Part shown: piece after piece, positions 24,428-38,599 of the stretch
Numbering within the stretch: the first letter of the stretch is position 1
Layout: each line of letters opens with the position of its first letter
NCBI RefSeq assembly: GCF_027596085.1
Contig: NC_072452.1
Coordinates: 6,640,790-6,704,789 of the forward strand
Reading direction: 5' to 3'
Length of the DNA stretch: 64,000 bases
Source: Anoplopoma fimbria
Taxonomy: Eukaryota; Chordata; Actinopteri; Perciformes; Anoplopomatidae
Notes under the pieces: model-generated
The model's input: the letters and a program-made list of their open reading frames with translations, nothing else
The model's database searches: none
What the model was told of the DNA's origin: nothing
Made by a program: the position numbers and the translations under genes

Positions 24428-27311
24428 AAGAGGAGCTGGTGTATTTCTGACTGGAGTGGGAGCTGGAGCGGTCTAGTCCGTTCCCGTGACAAGAGCCCTT
24501 CCAGCGTCCCCCCGAACCTCGTTCATCCAGAGGAGACGTTCTGTAGCACCAGCAGCACAGACAAGACTGTGAGACAAGAAAAACACACAGTTGTGTACTT
24601 TTTGCTGACTGCATTTCCTAGTTATAATATATTTTAAGTGCCAGCATGTGTCACTCTTACCTGGAAGCAGTTTTTAAACTTCTGGCTGACAAAGTAGAGG
24701 GCAATCGGGTTAATGCAGGAGTTTAGGGAGGCCATGTTGATGCCGATGTAATCCATCACTAACAGGAAGCTGGCGGGGTAAAAGGGCAAAGTTTACAGTA
24801 AGGACTACAGGAAGTGGCAGAGCAGGGAGAACAATGCTCTCGTGACATTTGCGGTGTGTATCTACTGTACCTGAGCAGTTCACAGCGGTTGGGGTCGTTC
24901 TGGTCGTAGATTGTTTTCTTCAGGATGCGGCTGAGATGAAGAGGCAGCCAGCAGAGAGCGAAAATCAGCACGAGGCAGAACACTGTCTTCGCTACTTCCC
25001 TCCGCTGCGCACACACAAACACAAAAGACAAATGTTGATGCCTCCGTCTTTACAACCCTGGGGGCTAGAGTGGATCTGAGTGAGTCATTTGCACGTGTAC
25101 CTGTTTCATGTGGTCGTTGAGTGCGATGCGCATGCCCTTTTTGCGACTGAGCATCTCGCATGACATTAGTGTGTAGAAGATTCCTGTGCAGGCCAGCGGG
25201 AAGCAGAAGTAGAAGCCAAACAGCCACCAGTCTTTCATGTCCTGGTAGAACTGGACAAAGAAAAAAGACCCAGTCAAAAAAGTGCATCGACAAATACAGT
25301 GTTACGGAAATTACATTTTATAAAGACTTAACGTATCTAAGGTTTAGCAGACACGCAAAAAGTCAACATTTTTCCTGCCTGGGCTAATAAAGATTTAAAG
25401 TTGAAACTGATGGCATACATAATAATTAACTTTTGCCTTGAAACACTTTATTACTTGTATTTTTGTCAGATATTTTTTATCTGAATTACAGGACAAAAAA
25501 CAACCTTGAATTTCAATATGACGAATAAACTCACTTTTCCGTTATTATAGTATCACAGACGGTGAAATATGTTGTCATTATCAATATTATCTTACTGCAA
25601 CAATATTCTGTTGATAAAACTAGATGGTCAATAAGCAAATGATCCTTTGTTTTTAATGGCCACATGATCTGTTCAAAGGCACCATGATTAAGGCATGTTG
25701 AACTGTGACCACTGGTTCTCCATTGAATATAGAGACGATGTTTCCATTTCCAGAACTTCATATACAAATAAGATAAATAAGTTCCAGACTTGTTTTGGTT
25801 TGGCACAAATTCTTTCCTTTTTCTCCTCAAAGTAGTTCACTGAATTAGGTCTTTTGGAAAAATGATATCAAGCTTGAATTACAACTCACTGATTTAAAAT
25901 GACACATGAAAGGACGTTGCGGCTTCATTTCATTTCCACCGTGTCCTGCAATCCAGACCCTTCTGATTCAAATAAAACCCACTTTGTTATTAGTGTCTCG
26001 CAGTGCAAATTCATGAAACGCACGTCAATGTTTAATGAGTCCCATACAGATGATTTTACCTTCATAAAGCTTGTTGTCTGTTCCGGATGGAGTAGACACA
26101 CGCGCAGCTTGTTGCCTCTGTACGACATCTCCATCATGTCGAAGGCCAGCGCCTCGGGCACCGCCAGCATCACAGCCACCAGCCAGATCAGAGTCACCTC
26201 CACCGCTTTCCACAGAGGGATGCCCATCCCCTTCACCCGGCTCCATGACGTCACTGCGTGGTAGCTACGCAAAAAGCACAGACGTACACATTAGCCGCAT
26301 TAAGCACTGACGTTTGTTGTATGTGTGTGAAGAGCAGCAGTCCACATACCGGTCAATACTGAGAGCACACAGGCTGAGGACAGTGATTCCCACTGAAGCT
26401 TTCTGGATGAACGGCATCAATTTACAGATGTACACGCCGAATGGCCAGTCCTCGGCTATTAGCTGCAGAGAAAAAATAATGGGGACAGAGAGGAGAAACA
26501 TTTGTAACGAGAGAAGTGTCCCCTGTGCACACACATGGACGGACTTCTTTGAGGTATACGTAGGGGTCCTGTCTAGGATTATTGCTGTGGCAGCGAGCCA
26601 GAATCAACATTTCCTCCTCACTGCAAGTTTGTCTCCCAGGTGTTATAAAATGAGTTCAGCACAAGGACAAAATCAGGCTACACAGTGGATTTTCACACTA
26701 AATTGGACACAGACCCAGGGCTGGGTAATGAATTAAATTCTTTTTTCTTTTTTTGCTTATTGTGTGAAATGCATGAATTGCTGGGTAACGCTTTGGTTTC
26801 ATTGTTTGATACATCTTTGAAAACGTTACCGTCTTTTCCAAAAATTAAAAAAGAGAGATCATCATTCACACACGACAAGCAAAGGTAACACCAGACGGAC
26901 ACAAAGGATAAATGTTGTCACCTTAAATATATTGATGGGGATGGTGATGATGATATAAAGCAGGTCCCCCAGAGCCAGGCTGCCGATCAGGACGTTGGGC
27001 CCATTCCTCATGCACTTGTTCTTATATATGATCCTGAGCAGCGTCGAGTTGCCGATGATGCCCACCACAAAGATCAGGCAGGACACGATGGTGTTGACGT
27101 ATTTGAAGGCGTGCTTGATCTCTGTGGGCTTTAAGCAGATGGTGGGGAAGGGGCCCTGCGGTCTGCTCAGCTGCGGGGGCAGGAGCAGGGCAGAGGCGTT
27201 AGTACTTGAGGGCCCCGAAGCTGCGAGGCCGACCTGGGCGTCGCGGGCGACCCGAGAGGCCCTGACCTCTGCGACTATCAGGAGACAAAGCAGGGCGATG
27301 ACGGCCCTCAT
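24426..27311 (-). CDS. ednrb: Endothelin receptor type B-like GPCR, complete
   Basis: This class A GPCR binds endothelins at the plasma membrane. In vertebrates EDNRB acts in neural-crest, pigment-cell and enteric nerve development and in vascular tone. Coding exons are 27311-26922, 26462-26350, 26264-26060, 25250-25101, 25004-24871, 24769-24661 and 24566-24426; all borders are GT/AG and the product is 413 aa. A signal peptide ([18 protein letters not shown]) is followed by an NAS glycosylation site (38-40), TM1 with GNS (87-89), LALGD in TM2, Cys143 for the extracellular disulfide, DRY at 167-169 (YHAV, where human EDNRB has YRAV), CWLPLHLSR in TM6, NPIALY (351-356) in TM7 and a cysteine cluster CLCCWC for palmitoylation. 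The seven-exon layout matches EDNRB. Which B-type paralogue it is (ednrba, ednrbb or ednrb2) needs a tree. Confidence 0.95.
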
Positions 27312-27458
27312 CCTCGCACGAGCCTCGAACTCACACAGTTTGCTTCTCTTCAGCAGTCTACGGACACACACTTTGAAGGCACTCACACACGTATCCACAC
27401 ATGAGGGGCCACGCTCCGGGCCTGGCAGCGTGGGTGATAGTCCGAGCTCTGGGGTGTC
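27312..27458 (-). other. ednrb: 5' UTR part of the ednrb start-codon exon
   Basis: An acceptor with a good pyrimidine tract (TCTCTACTTTCTCTCCGCAG in transcript sense) lies directly above 27458. The 147 nt between it and the ATG are therefore 5' UTR. An upstream in-frame ATG at 27398 lacks a signal peptide, so the ATG at 27311 is preferred. Confidence 0.7.
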
Positions 27459-27757
27459 CTGCGGAGAGAAAGTAGAGACACTGTCAGTATACGTCTGTTT
27501 TGTTCACAAACTGTATTCATAGCACAGTTAATTCAAACAGATTGAGCTTGATCCTTCTTCCTGAGGGGAAATTGGTTCTGAATGAATATGTTTATAAATA
27601 ATTTTGATTCTGATATTCTTTCACAAAACTAAAAACATTTTGTGTATTCAAAAAGTATTTAAAGATGGGGGGTTGGGGTGGGGAATGAACAGAGCAGATA
27701 AAAGATAAAAGAGACAAATGGAATAGTGATAACTGAGGTTATGGGTTACATGAGGAA

Positions 27758-27761
<4 letters not shown>

Positions 27762-27806
<45 letters not shown>
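27762..27806. repeat. (GT)n microsatellite
   Basis: About 45 bp of GT repeat lies in ednrb intron 1. Confidence 0.95.
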
Positions 27807-27812
<6 letters not shown>

Positions 27813-28108
27813 ACAGAGTTACTCTCTTTCTCTCATAGACAACCCTGGCTTGGCCCTAAGCCTCTCAAGAATCATGTGAACCCCCCAGAATGCCCTGGGG
27901 CATCTCACGGGTTGATTAACGATGTCTTCAATATCTTTAGAGACATGCTATCAGGGCGCAAAATCACAACCACACACACACTGCAGATGTGCAAACCTCT
28001 TGTCACAGAGGTTTGGAGAGTTGAAGTTTTGGGGACAAACACTGTGCTTTTTAATCTAAAAACGTGCTTACACTTACAAAACTTCATGCAACCCCACTGA
28101 CACACAAT

Positions 28109-28112
<4 letters not shown>

Positions 28113-28188
<76 letters not shown>
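28113..28188. repeat. (CA)n microsatellite
   Basis: About 76 bp of uninterrupted CA repeat lies in ednrb intron 1, inverted relative to the GT tract at 27762. Confidence 0.95.
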
Positions 28189-29184
28189 CTGTCAAACACA
28201 ACTGGCATTCATGGCTGGATGGGGCTCAGAAACACAGAGGCTCATTCTGTTCATTCTGTTCAAAGACACAAAGTCACATGGATGAACTCACACAAATATC
28301 ACAAGAAATCAGTTTTCATCCTTGCACATCCTCTGTATCATCTGAATTATGCCTTTGTGTTGTATAACAGGGTGCCTCATTAGGCCATGTCAGAGCACCC
28401 TTGTCTGATCTAATTGGAAAGCTGGATTTCAAGCGGCCTGATCCTCTGAATTGAATAGATTTGACTTTAAAATCGCTCTCTGACCTTGAGCTCTGCTGGC
28501 TTCACTTCTTAGAAAGAAGGAGGCGGAAAATTGGCAACCAGCAAGGTGAAATAAAGGGGCAATTAGTGGTTAAAAAAAGGGGGTTTTGTGCGGGGAGAGG
28601 AGCATAAGAAACTAGAAAAAGGTGCTTTAAAAGTATAAAAGAGAAACATATAAATGCAGGAACAGTATGAAAAGAAAAGAGGCAAAGATTGAGAGGAATT
28701 AAAGTTTGATGTTCTGAGCCGTTCAGAAGAACAATAGGCGGAAAAAGGAAAGCACAGGAAAGGAAAAATCACAAGAGGGGAAAGAGTGAGAGCCAAGGAC
28801 AGGAGTCACGAGAGTGACCTGGAGGCAGTAAAAGACAGCGATGTGGGGAGGGTGGATGAATTAGCACAATGGATTCTACTTAAACGGAAAATTTGAGAAA
28901 TAAATGCCCTTTTTAAAAAACCTAAATGTGACTTTGAGTCAGGCTTGTGAGATGCAATGGCTTAATGCTATTACTAATATTGGGTCTGTGGCTTGATACA
29001 TTCATGAATATAAAGAATAACCAGATTAACAAACCAGACAACAACTTATAGATATCTGAAACAAAAGAATGGGCCCAAACTACACCCCAAGCCATAACGT
29101 TTAGGAACTACTGGTTTAATCTTAAAGAATATATTGGAGTTTATACTTTTTTTTAATGCAAATCAGAATTGATGCAGAGTAGAA

Positions 29185-29288
29185 GTTCAAAGTAGCATAA
29201 CATCAAAAATACTTAAGCAAAATACAAATACCTTAAAAATTGTACTTAAGAGCAGCACCTGAGTAAATGTACTTAGTTACTACAGGTG
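29185..29288 (-). mobile_element. hAT MITE end fragment (AAGTAGC..TACTTAAG family)
   Basis: The pieces AAAGTAGCATAACATC, AAAATACTTAAGCAAAATAC and CCTGAGTAAATGTACTTAG read as the terminal part of the fish hAT MITE whose intact relative is at 54956-56040. Only one end is present. Confidence 0.55.
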
Positions 29289-30243
29289 GGTCCATCAGGA
29301 GGAATGTCCAGTCCATAATTATTTAAAATTTCTTAAATTACAAATATCTCAGTAACTGATGTGTCTCTAATCCACACAGGAGCCTGAATTGGCGTTCACA
29401 TGTTCCTGCTGCATCATCCAGGGCTCAAACTCATAACCTCGAACGTGACGTGCCAGTCCTAATCACGTTGAGCTGCCAGCAGAGACTTCGGCAGTCAGCA
29501 GGGTTGCATGTAAAGACAATGTTCTGAGGTTGTGTGTACTTCATCTAGACAACATAGAGATGTCTGTGATTTATTTTTACAAAGATGTATTGCTCCATAA
29601 GTTTTTTTCCCCCATTACTTGCGATAGTTTACATGAGGATAGAATTTCAAACTGAAATGAACCACACTACATCTACCCTGACATCAAAATTAGGAATTAT
29701 AAAGTTGTTAAAATACAAGTAGAGTTTTGACACTGATGCAGTGTAGCAAGTTAGACGTCAATTGAGCAAAATAATATAGGCGATAGGCTTAATCAGAGTG
29801 ATATACTTCATAATTCCCGCCAGCTCGAATCGGTTGCCGTAGCGCCACCATCAGGACCATTAGCCCATATAGCCAAATGAGGAAGTTTGGCCTATAGTAG
29901 TGGACCTACGTGATTAGTTTTGTTTATGTTCATGCATGGGATGGCAAATGTCCTCGTAGAAAAAGAAGAAGAATAACAGGAAAACTATAATCCTCGTCTC
30001 CAGTTCGGATTAACAGAAACAACTTATGGTCAAAACAGGAATGCTGCATGGGAGGAGAAATGCTAACAGCAATGCACATGCCATCACATTGTTGTTTAAA
30101 AAGAAAGGATTCAAAAAAAAAAACACCAGTTGAGTTTTAGCTCCACTGAACCTAATTACACAGTTGTGTCTATTAAATGTAATATCAGTTCTCCCGGTCG
30201 CAGAACTCTCTTCTCAGGATGAGTTCATTTTCAAGATAAATAG

Positions 30244-30521
30244 AGCTGGGTGATGGACAAAATCTTCTGTCCTAATATAGATCATTTCATCTCTCTATAA
30301 TGACATATATCACAATATAGCTTGTTTTCTCGTAATTTAATAAATAGATAGTCTGGTAACTTGAAACTTGAAAAAAGTATTTTCTCATTTAATAAGAACT
30401 TCAGTGCAAAATATTCAAATGATCAATTTAGACTGCATCATGATATCTCCCTATATGATTTCATCACCATATGACTCCATTGAAAGATGATAAATTATCA
30501 TATTGATTCATCGCCCAGCCC
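30244..30521. mobile_element. MITE, second copy of the GGGCTG..CAGCC family
   Basis: The left end is AGCTGGGTGATGG and the right end is TTCATCGCCCAGCCC. The interior is AT-rich with ATGATATCTCC-like motifs, as in the copy at 9479-9813. The flanking 3-bp duplication is imperfect (TAG versus TAA). Confidence 0.6.
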
Positions 30522-31400
30522 TAACTATAAACTCTGGCATGTTGCAGTTATGTTAGAGTCAGAGGTACCTTAAGTAATCTTTCTTTACTTTGGTTGCACG
30601 GGTTAAAACTTTAGTAAATGTTTTAAGGAAACCTAAAGGAAGAGACTTAAGGGTTTTTTGTGCAACTGCTTTGATTTTAAGGAAACTCAAGCCCCTCTGT
30701 GAAAAGTAAATCCTGAATATAAGACTAAAAGCCAGTGAACTGGAAATGGTTTCATCCTTTTGAGTTAAATATGTTATTGCGAGGGCAACAATATGTATCC
30801 ATCAAAAACAATCCATCAAGCTGCTCAAGGCCAACACATAAACTGCACTAAGCTGCAGATCATGAAATCAAAAAAGGAGGCCCTCTAAACTACACTGTGT
30901 AAGTGCATGAACATGATGTAGTCATGCTATGAAAGCATCTCTGAGGACCTCCAGTTCAAATCATCGGCTTGAAAGGGCGCATCAAACGTTCAACAAGTCC
31001 AGACCAACAGACGGAATGAGTTTTAATGGTGAAAAGGAAATGGAAACAATTCATAATAGAGTACAAATCTTATAAAGTGAGGCTTAACAAATGCATGAGT
31101 CATGATGATTTAATGCATGAAGCAATGCAGGATGTAACATGAAAACATGTTGCCCACCATTCACAAATGGTCAAGTAGCTTTAACTTTTGATTAGCTCAC
31201 GCTTAAAAGATCATCAGTTAAGGAATGTTAATTCATACTTACTTCTTCAATTGATTGATGTAAGACCAATTTAGCTGAATAGCAGGTTTAAAAGTTAATT
31301 TCAGACCGATGCATTTGCTCTGAAAGCAGAACAATATCCATTCTCATAGAAATATAATGCTCTTTTTTTGTGCATCACTTCTCTCAACTTCGAAGAACAC

Positions 31401-31446
<46 letters not shown>
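31401..31446. repeat. (ATA)n microsatellite
   Basis: About 15 uninterrupted AAT/ATA triplets lie in ednrb intron 1. Confidence 0.95.
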
Positions 31447-32141
31447 CATTTTACAATAGACAATAACTCACTTTCCACCCAATAGGTTGTAAATGTGGCC
31501 ATTTGGTCATGCAGCAACATGTAAACGACCAGTCTGATTTAAAAAAGAAATGTCTTCATATATGTGAATGTGTACGTTCACAGTATGACATTAACTGTTA
31601 AGTAGCTTGGATAATGTATGTAAGTAAGTATCAATTAAGAAACCTAAATGTATGATCCATCACGTGTGAACTAACCACATATAGTTGGCAAAATGAATTC
31701 ATAACTCTCCCTGCATTCATTCATGCTGATGAGTCGTGCATTAGTAATTACACGATACTTAACTGTATATTTATAGAACTGCAACAGATTAAATTCTGCG
31801 GCGTGTGATTAAATTATGAAAACGTAAACCATATTTGACATGCAATATTTTTTATTTTTTTTTATGAAAATGTGAAATGGTTCACGCAGACCAAAGTATC
31901 CCAGTTAATAAAACCCCTGACCCTATAAATAGAGAGAATGATAAATAGATACTTTGCATCTAAAAAAATGACAAAATAAAAGTTTTCTCCATCGCGCAAT
32001 TGCAGCACAGAAGTAACTTAGGCCTAACCAAAAGAGGCGCAGTAGTTAGTCATGTGGCTGTGGCTTCTTTTGCGCAAAGTGCACAGTCAAACCGCACACT
32101 TAAACTCTGCATTTTGATAAGGCTTATCAATATAAACTTAC

Positions 32142-32330
32142 CGGACCGCGGAATTCTGGTTTTGTCCAAAGTTTCCCTCTCTATATTCCAGCAGAGTTCC
32201 GCTAATTGGCCCGATCCTCGGTGGTTAATTACGATGTATTCGGTGGGTGTCCAGTGTGTCCGGCTGTGTGTCCGGCTGTGTGTCCGGCTGTGTGTCCGGA
32301 TCCTCGGCTCCCCGCTCCGGCTGCGCTCTG
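32142..32330 (-). other. ednrb: Non-coding first exon of ednrb
   Basis: A GTAAGT donor in minus sense follows CCGCGGTCCG at 32142. The exon is CpG-rich, unlike the AT-rich DNA on either side. It is headed by a TATA box 25-30 bp upstream, so transcription should start near 32325-32330. It includes a 12-bp tandem repeat (TGTCCGGCTGTG on the plus strand, 32260-32298). Splicing to the acceptor at 27458 is inferred. Confidence 0.6.
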
Positions 32331-32354
32331 ACGCGCCTGGTGACGGAGCTCGGC

Positions 32355-32360
32355 TTTATA
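32355..32360 (-). promoter_or_regulatory. TATA box of ednrb
   Basis: TATAAA in minus sense sits in the GC-rich context CGCGGCTATAAAGCCGAG, at the expected distance above the proposed first exon. Confidence 0.6.
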
Positions 32361-33539
<1,179 letters not shown>

Positions 33540-33720
33540 CCAAACAAAGGACCTTTCTGTGAAGTCTGTTTAATGACACCCATCCCTGCTCTATTTCGGG
33601 AGGAGGACTATTTCTGGCGGATAATTTATGTCATTAACACAGTCTCAAATTATGAAATCATTAACAGACATTATACACATGGTTACACACATTATGTCTT
33701 CTCAACTCAATACTGCATTG

Positions 33721-33729
<9 letters not shown>

Positions 33730-33813
<84 letters not shown>
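33730..33813. repeat. (GT)n microsatellite, about 84 bp
   Basis: A pure GT tract that is the reverse complement of the CA tract at 33438-33535. Confidence 0.95.
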
Positions 33814-33814
<1 letters not shown>

Positions 33815-36800
33815 AAAGGACGTGCTGATGTCCCTGTTGCTCTGTAGTCTTTGTGGCCTTGGCAGAGGGAAACGGTTGGATAGTTACGGTAAACACTCCC
33901 AGGCTTAGGCGGTATAGGCCGAGCTATTAGGACGCCCTCCATCCATAGGTGCGGCCCCAGTGAGGGGAGAAAAGGAGATTCAGAAGCGATCACTTTTACA
34001 ATTCTTTGCTAGTGCTATTCTACTATCATTCCAATATGTTACAAAAAAAAACTGCAACACAACTACAAAGCCTATTTAATGGGCCCTAGTTTCTGTGTTG
34101 CCCGCAGCATAACCCTAACAGCTAATAAGCTAACGTTAACATTAGTTACTCCCACCTTACATTTAGTAGGGGGAGTTGGAGAAATTATTCAGATCTTTGG
34201 GGAATTACCTTCAACTTCATTTTGAGAAATACAGTTTTTGAAAACTGAAAACACAGACAACTCCAAGACCGGACAACTAGAAGGCAGCGACCTGTCAATC
34301 ACAAGGTAGACGCGACCTAAAGCATACCCTGCTTTATGGTCTATTTTACTCTAAAAGGGACCCTAATTAACTAAATAAACGTCATGCTTTACTGAACGCT
34401 TGAAGCTAGCTGTTGAGACCATAAACTCATGTTTACGATGTTGACTGAGATAATAATCAAGTTAGAATTAGGGTCATTTTCTGGCAGACTTCTATACAAC
34501 CGGAGGAGTCGCCCCCTTATGGCAATTACAGAGAATGCAAGTTTAGGGCACTTCCATATTGGCTTCAGTTTTCAGCCTGGAGGTTGCCGCCTGAGTTTAA
34601 TCTCAGAGACATAAAGCTCAGCAGTTTCTGTGTTTTGACACGATTGATGGGCTTCTATGCAAGGGGCACCAGCTAAAATCATGCCTGGGGCACCACATTT
34701 GTCCGGGCCATGGAACAGGACACAAGCTCACTTTGAACATTACACTCTGGACTGAAGTTCCTGATAGAGTCTGAATATGAAGATTATTATCTAACGGCTG
34801 ACAATGAGCGACAAACTGTGAGCAATGATCCCACTTCGTGTTTTTGCGTTGAGCTAGTTGCTAAAGACTGAGGCTGGGCTCCATCTTCAGGCTGATATCC
34901 AGTGGGAGGAATGTGACAAACATTTTGAGCACAGCATGCTTCTGTCTGCACTGTCCTGGGGCAGGCAGAAGTTGTCCCCAAACTTAAGACTCTCTGTTTC
35001 TAACATCAAATTCTAGCCCTCAATGTTTTTGTGTTATGTAATTTACATTACAACAATTCTCTATCATTTAATTAGTTCTCTTAACCGCAGCTATGTTTGC
35101 TTGGAACCACACAATTATTTCTCCCTCTTGGTTGTGGTAGCAATGAAATCTCAATGTGCCCCTTTTATTTACATCACAGATCTTTCTTGTTTCATTATCA
35201 TCTAAAAATGGTAGTGTTTGAAGCACCAGAGTGATTTTAGAAAACCTCTCATTTAACTGCAGCAGGGTCTGACAGTCTGTTCCGCTCAGTCCTGGTTCTG
35301 GTTCTCCCGTGCCTCCCTTCCCTCCAGCCGGCCCAGTATTAAGGCCTGGGTCTATAGCAGCGTAATGTTGGTGTAAGCTGCCAGCGGGGACCAGCTGTGT
35401 AGCAAACTGATGCTCTGCTCCTGGCTGGAAGTATTTGTGGTATTTTCTTTTTAATTTATTAGGGACACAGGCAACATGCTTGTGAATATAATCATTTTAA
35501 TCTTTATTACAGTAAAGATTTTTTTATGTACCCTTGTTAACACCTTATTTCTAAGACCTGACATAGTCACATGTGTATCCTTCCGCTAACTTCACCAAGT
35601 AAATTGTGATCTTGTGATAACCATATTTAAAAAAATGTTTTTATAAACAGTTAAGGCTTCCGTAGTATCAAATTTTGTACGTTCATAACCAGTTAAAAGT
35701 TCCTCACAGTAACTTCAAATTTAAAAAAAATCCACACACAGTCACAATAGCTGCGTAATTACACCAAATAGAAATACTTCTTGTTTTGCACATCGTTTTA
35801 TAAACATTCTTTCTGCAACGACATATGGCATCTTTGCACATATCCGCTCTTGAAAAAAATCTATCTGTGGGTTTGCACAATGTCCAGTCACACATCATAA
35901 GCTTTAAACAACTGAAACACTACATGGTGCTTCAGTGTTGAAAACATGAGGAATTATTTACAGTAGGGTCAAACTAAGTAACAAAAATATGACGGGGGAA
36001 CCTGGCACCATCTCTCACCACTTTAGACTTTCTGTCTGTTATAATAATATATGATGGATATCGTGTGAAACCCCTGTTACTCCAGTTTTCTGATTTTCAT
36101 GTTTGCTCTGCATGTAAAGGATTACATGCTCATCCATGCGTCAAAAAAGTTCCCTGAACTCTTCAGAGGCTTAAAAAAAGGGGGTCAACAGACATGCATC
36201 TGCAAACATGGCTGTCCTTTTTTCAGTTTGGATCTCTAAAAAACAATATATGAATACGTATTTATGAACGGATCTTGGCAAAGGATTGTCAAATCCTTTA
36301 AAAGGCGTAGCTGGCCTGATGATATGGATTGTTGGAGAAAATTCAAGAAATCAATGACACTAAACCTCGGGCGTGTCTGCTGATAATAGATATTAGATAT
36401 AGTTCACACTAAATCAGGCACAGGCTGAGCAGCCCGAAGTCGACTGAATCTATGTCTAAAACAAATAACTTACTGCAACCCATTTAAAATGCCACTCTGA
36501 TTATTTAGAGATGGATTCGGTTGTAACTTTACCGCAATTGTCTGACAAGGAAAAATACTTTGAGAATATTGAAGGTGTTTGTTTTAATGCGTGCATGATC
36601 GGAGCGTGTATGGAGGGACGCCAAACCCAAACATTCATCCCAGCCAGGAAGACCAACGCTTTAATGGAAATAAACATGACCATCTCCCACTGGTTCATGA
36701 TTGTTCTGGCAGAACTCAAACACTGAAAACAAAAGGGATCAACACAGCGGGAAAGAGCGAGTTCATTCAGAGGTCTTGTGCAACGTTGGATTGCTGTGAC

Positions 36801-38591
36801 CACGCAGAATAAATATCCAACTTTGTCTGTCATTAAGTTTCACATAAAAGACAAGAAAAGGCAAATAAACATAATGAAGAGAAAAATTTTGTATGGACAT
36901 TAAAAAATCTGCTTCATCTGAACCGTGACTCCACCAAACCAACATCACCCCCACCCCCCATCCAACATTGCAACACACACAGAGACAAACACATACAGTG
37001 GTGTAACCTTCCACAGCTGTCTGGGAGTTTTCTGCATCCGATGTCCCATTGGACTAAAACCTTGAGGCTCATAATAGGCGTACCAGGTTCATATTAGCGT
37101 TTGATTCCATGCGTCTGATTCTCAAAGCCTCGCATAGTTGAGCACTGACATTTTTGAAAAAAACATGCTCAAAAAATCAGCAGGAACCCATTCAGTGTTA
37201 TTGGAAGGGCGGCGTTGACCTTGAGCCTTCATCAAACACTGACAACAGTCTGGCCGAGGACGCTTCATCCAAAGGCGGCGCTTTAGTTCTTCTGTTCCTG
37301 TTTGGGCTCCGTTGCTACCATCAAATCAGCGGGTCAGCGGGTCTTTTTGAAGGATTTCCTAAATCAGTTATCTGCTGTAGCATCATTACTTCTGATCCCT
37401 CTGGACATTGATTTAAACCACATGGCTGTGAAGATGTCGTTCCGCTCTTACAAAGATTGATGCAATGCTCCCCCTAATGTTGGAAGTTTCAACCTATCCG
37501 TCAATGGTGAGAATGCCGTGGCTGGACTAGACACTCATACATCAAATTTGATGAGTAAACCCCCCGGAGTTAGTGAGGCACTTGTGATTTCTCAAGTGGA
37601 AGTAGATATTCCAGAAAGCTGTTCTTTCTGTAGCTCCTTTACAGGATGGGAACAAAGGTCTGTACACTGGGTATTTTCATTTTACCTTTAACCAAAGGTA
37701 GACAGTAGTGAGGTAACAGGGGGAAAAAAGGGGAAACAACAACCAAAGCAACTGGTTGGGATTCCAACCAGGGTCCACCACAACGCTCTGTATTCTGGCT
37801 ACTTTCAAGTGTCATGACAGGGGCATGAAATCCCTCCTGGATCTGCTCTCACGAAATGTAAAATTTGCATAGACGATCTTGGATGCTTAAGCTGCAAGAA
37901 ATATTGAAACTGGTTCCATCATTCATTCCAGGCATTGGAAAATCCCTTTGCTAGCCATTAGCCAATAAATACGATGTTCCGACAAATGTTTTAGACATGA
38001 CCGTCTGCAACTTATCAACATAAGTGGCCAAGGCACACATGCATTACCACTTAAAGGCCAGGAATTGCATCTCTCCTCCTATGCCGTGGACTAAATCATG
38101 AGTTATTATCTGCATGGTTGAGTTGAAGAAAAAATATTTAGGGAAACAGCTGGATTGTGCTCTGCTTTCAGGCCCTATAAAGTCCTGGCAAAGGGACCAT
38201 CTCCGGGGAGGAAAACCACAGGAACATTGCCACATCAGGCTACTGGAAATGAAAGCAGCATTGCCTATTCTGCAGAAGTTCAACTGGACGATTTTGGCTT
38301 ATCAACAAGCAGGCCGCCATTCAACCACCCCTGAAAAGCTTGTGTTGGCCAATTTCCTGAGAACGGATTAAATTCCAGTCCTTCCCAGCGTGTGGGCTGA
38401 CGGGTCGAGACTACACATGTGCTGTACGTGCTTATTTTCCTTGCCTCAACAGCGCTGCGATACACATGGACTTGTGTGCCGTGTGGGTAGCACTGTGCCA
38501 AGATGTTGACATGATGGGCATGGTGCCCAGAGAGCAGGTATTACATCCTGAGGGAAACAGGTTGGTACATGTGGGATTATTGGATACACTG
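33814..38591. other. Intergenic DNA
   Basis: No exon, RNA gene or complete mobile element is recognised over about 4.8 kb. Base composition is ordinary and AT-rich. It may hold distal regulatory DNA for ednrb, which reads away from here, but nothing in the sequence shows that. Confidence 0.5.
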
Positions 38592-38599
38592 CTGTAGAC

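Larger units (their letters stand above)
27459..32141. other. First intron of ednrb (5' UTR intron)
   Basis: About 4.7 kb separate the non-coding exon from the start-codon exon. It contains microsatellites and two MITE copies listed separately. No coding exon is seen. Confidence 0.6.
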
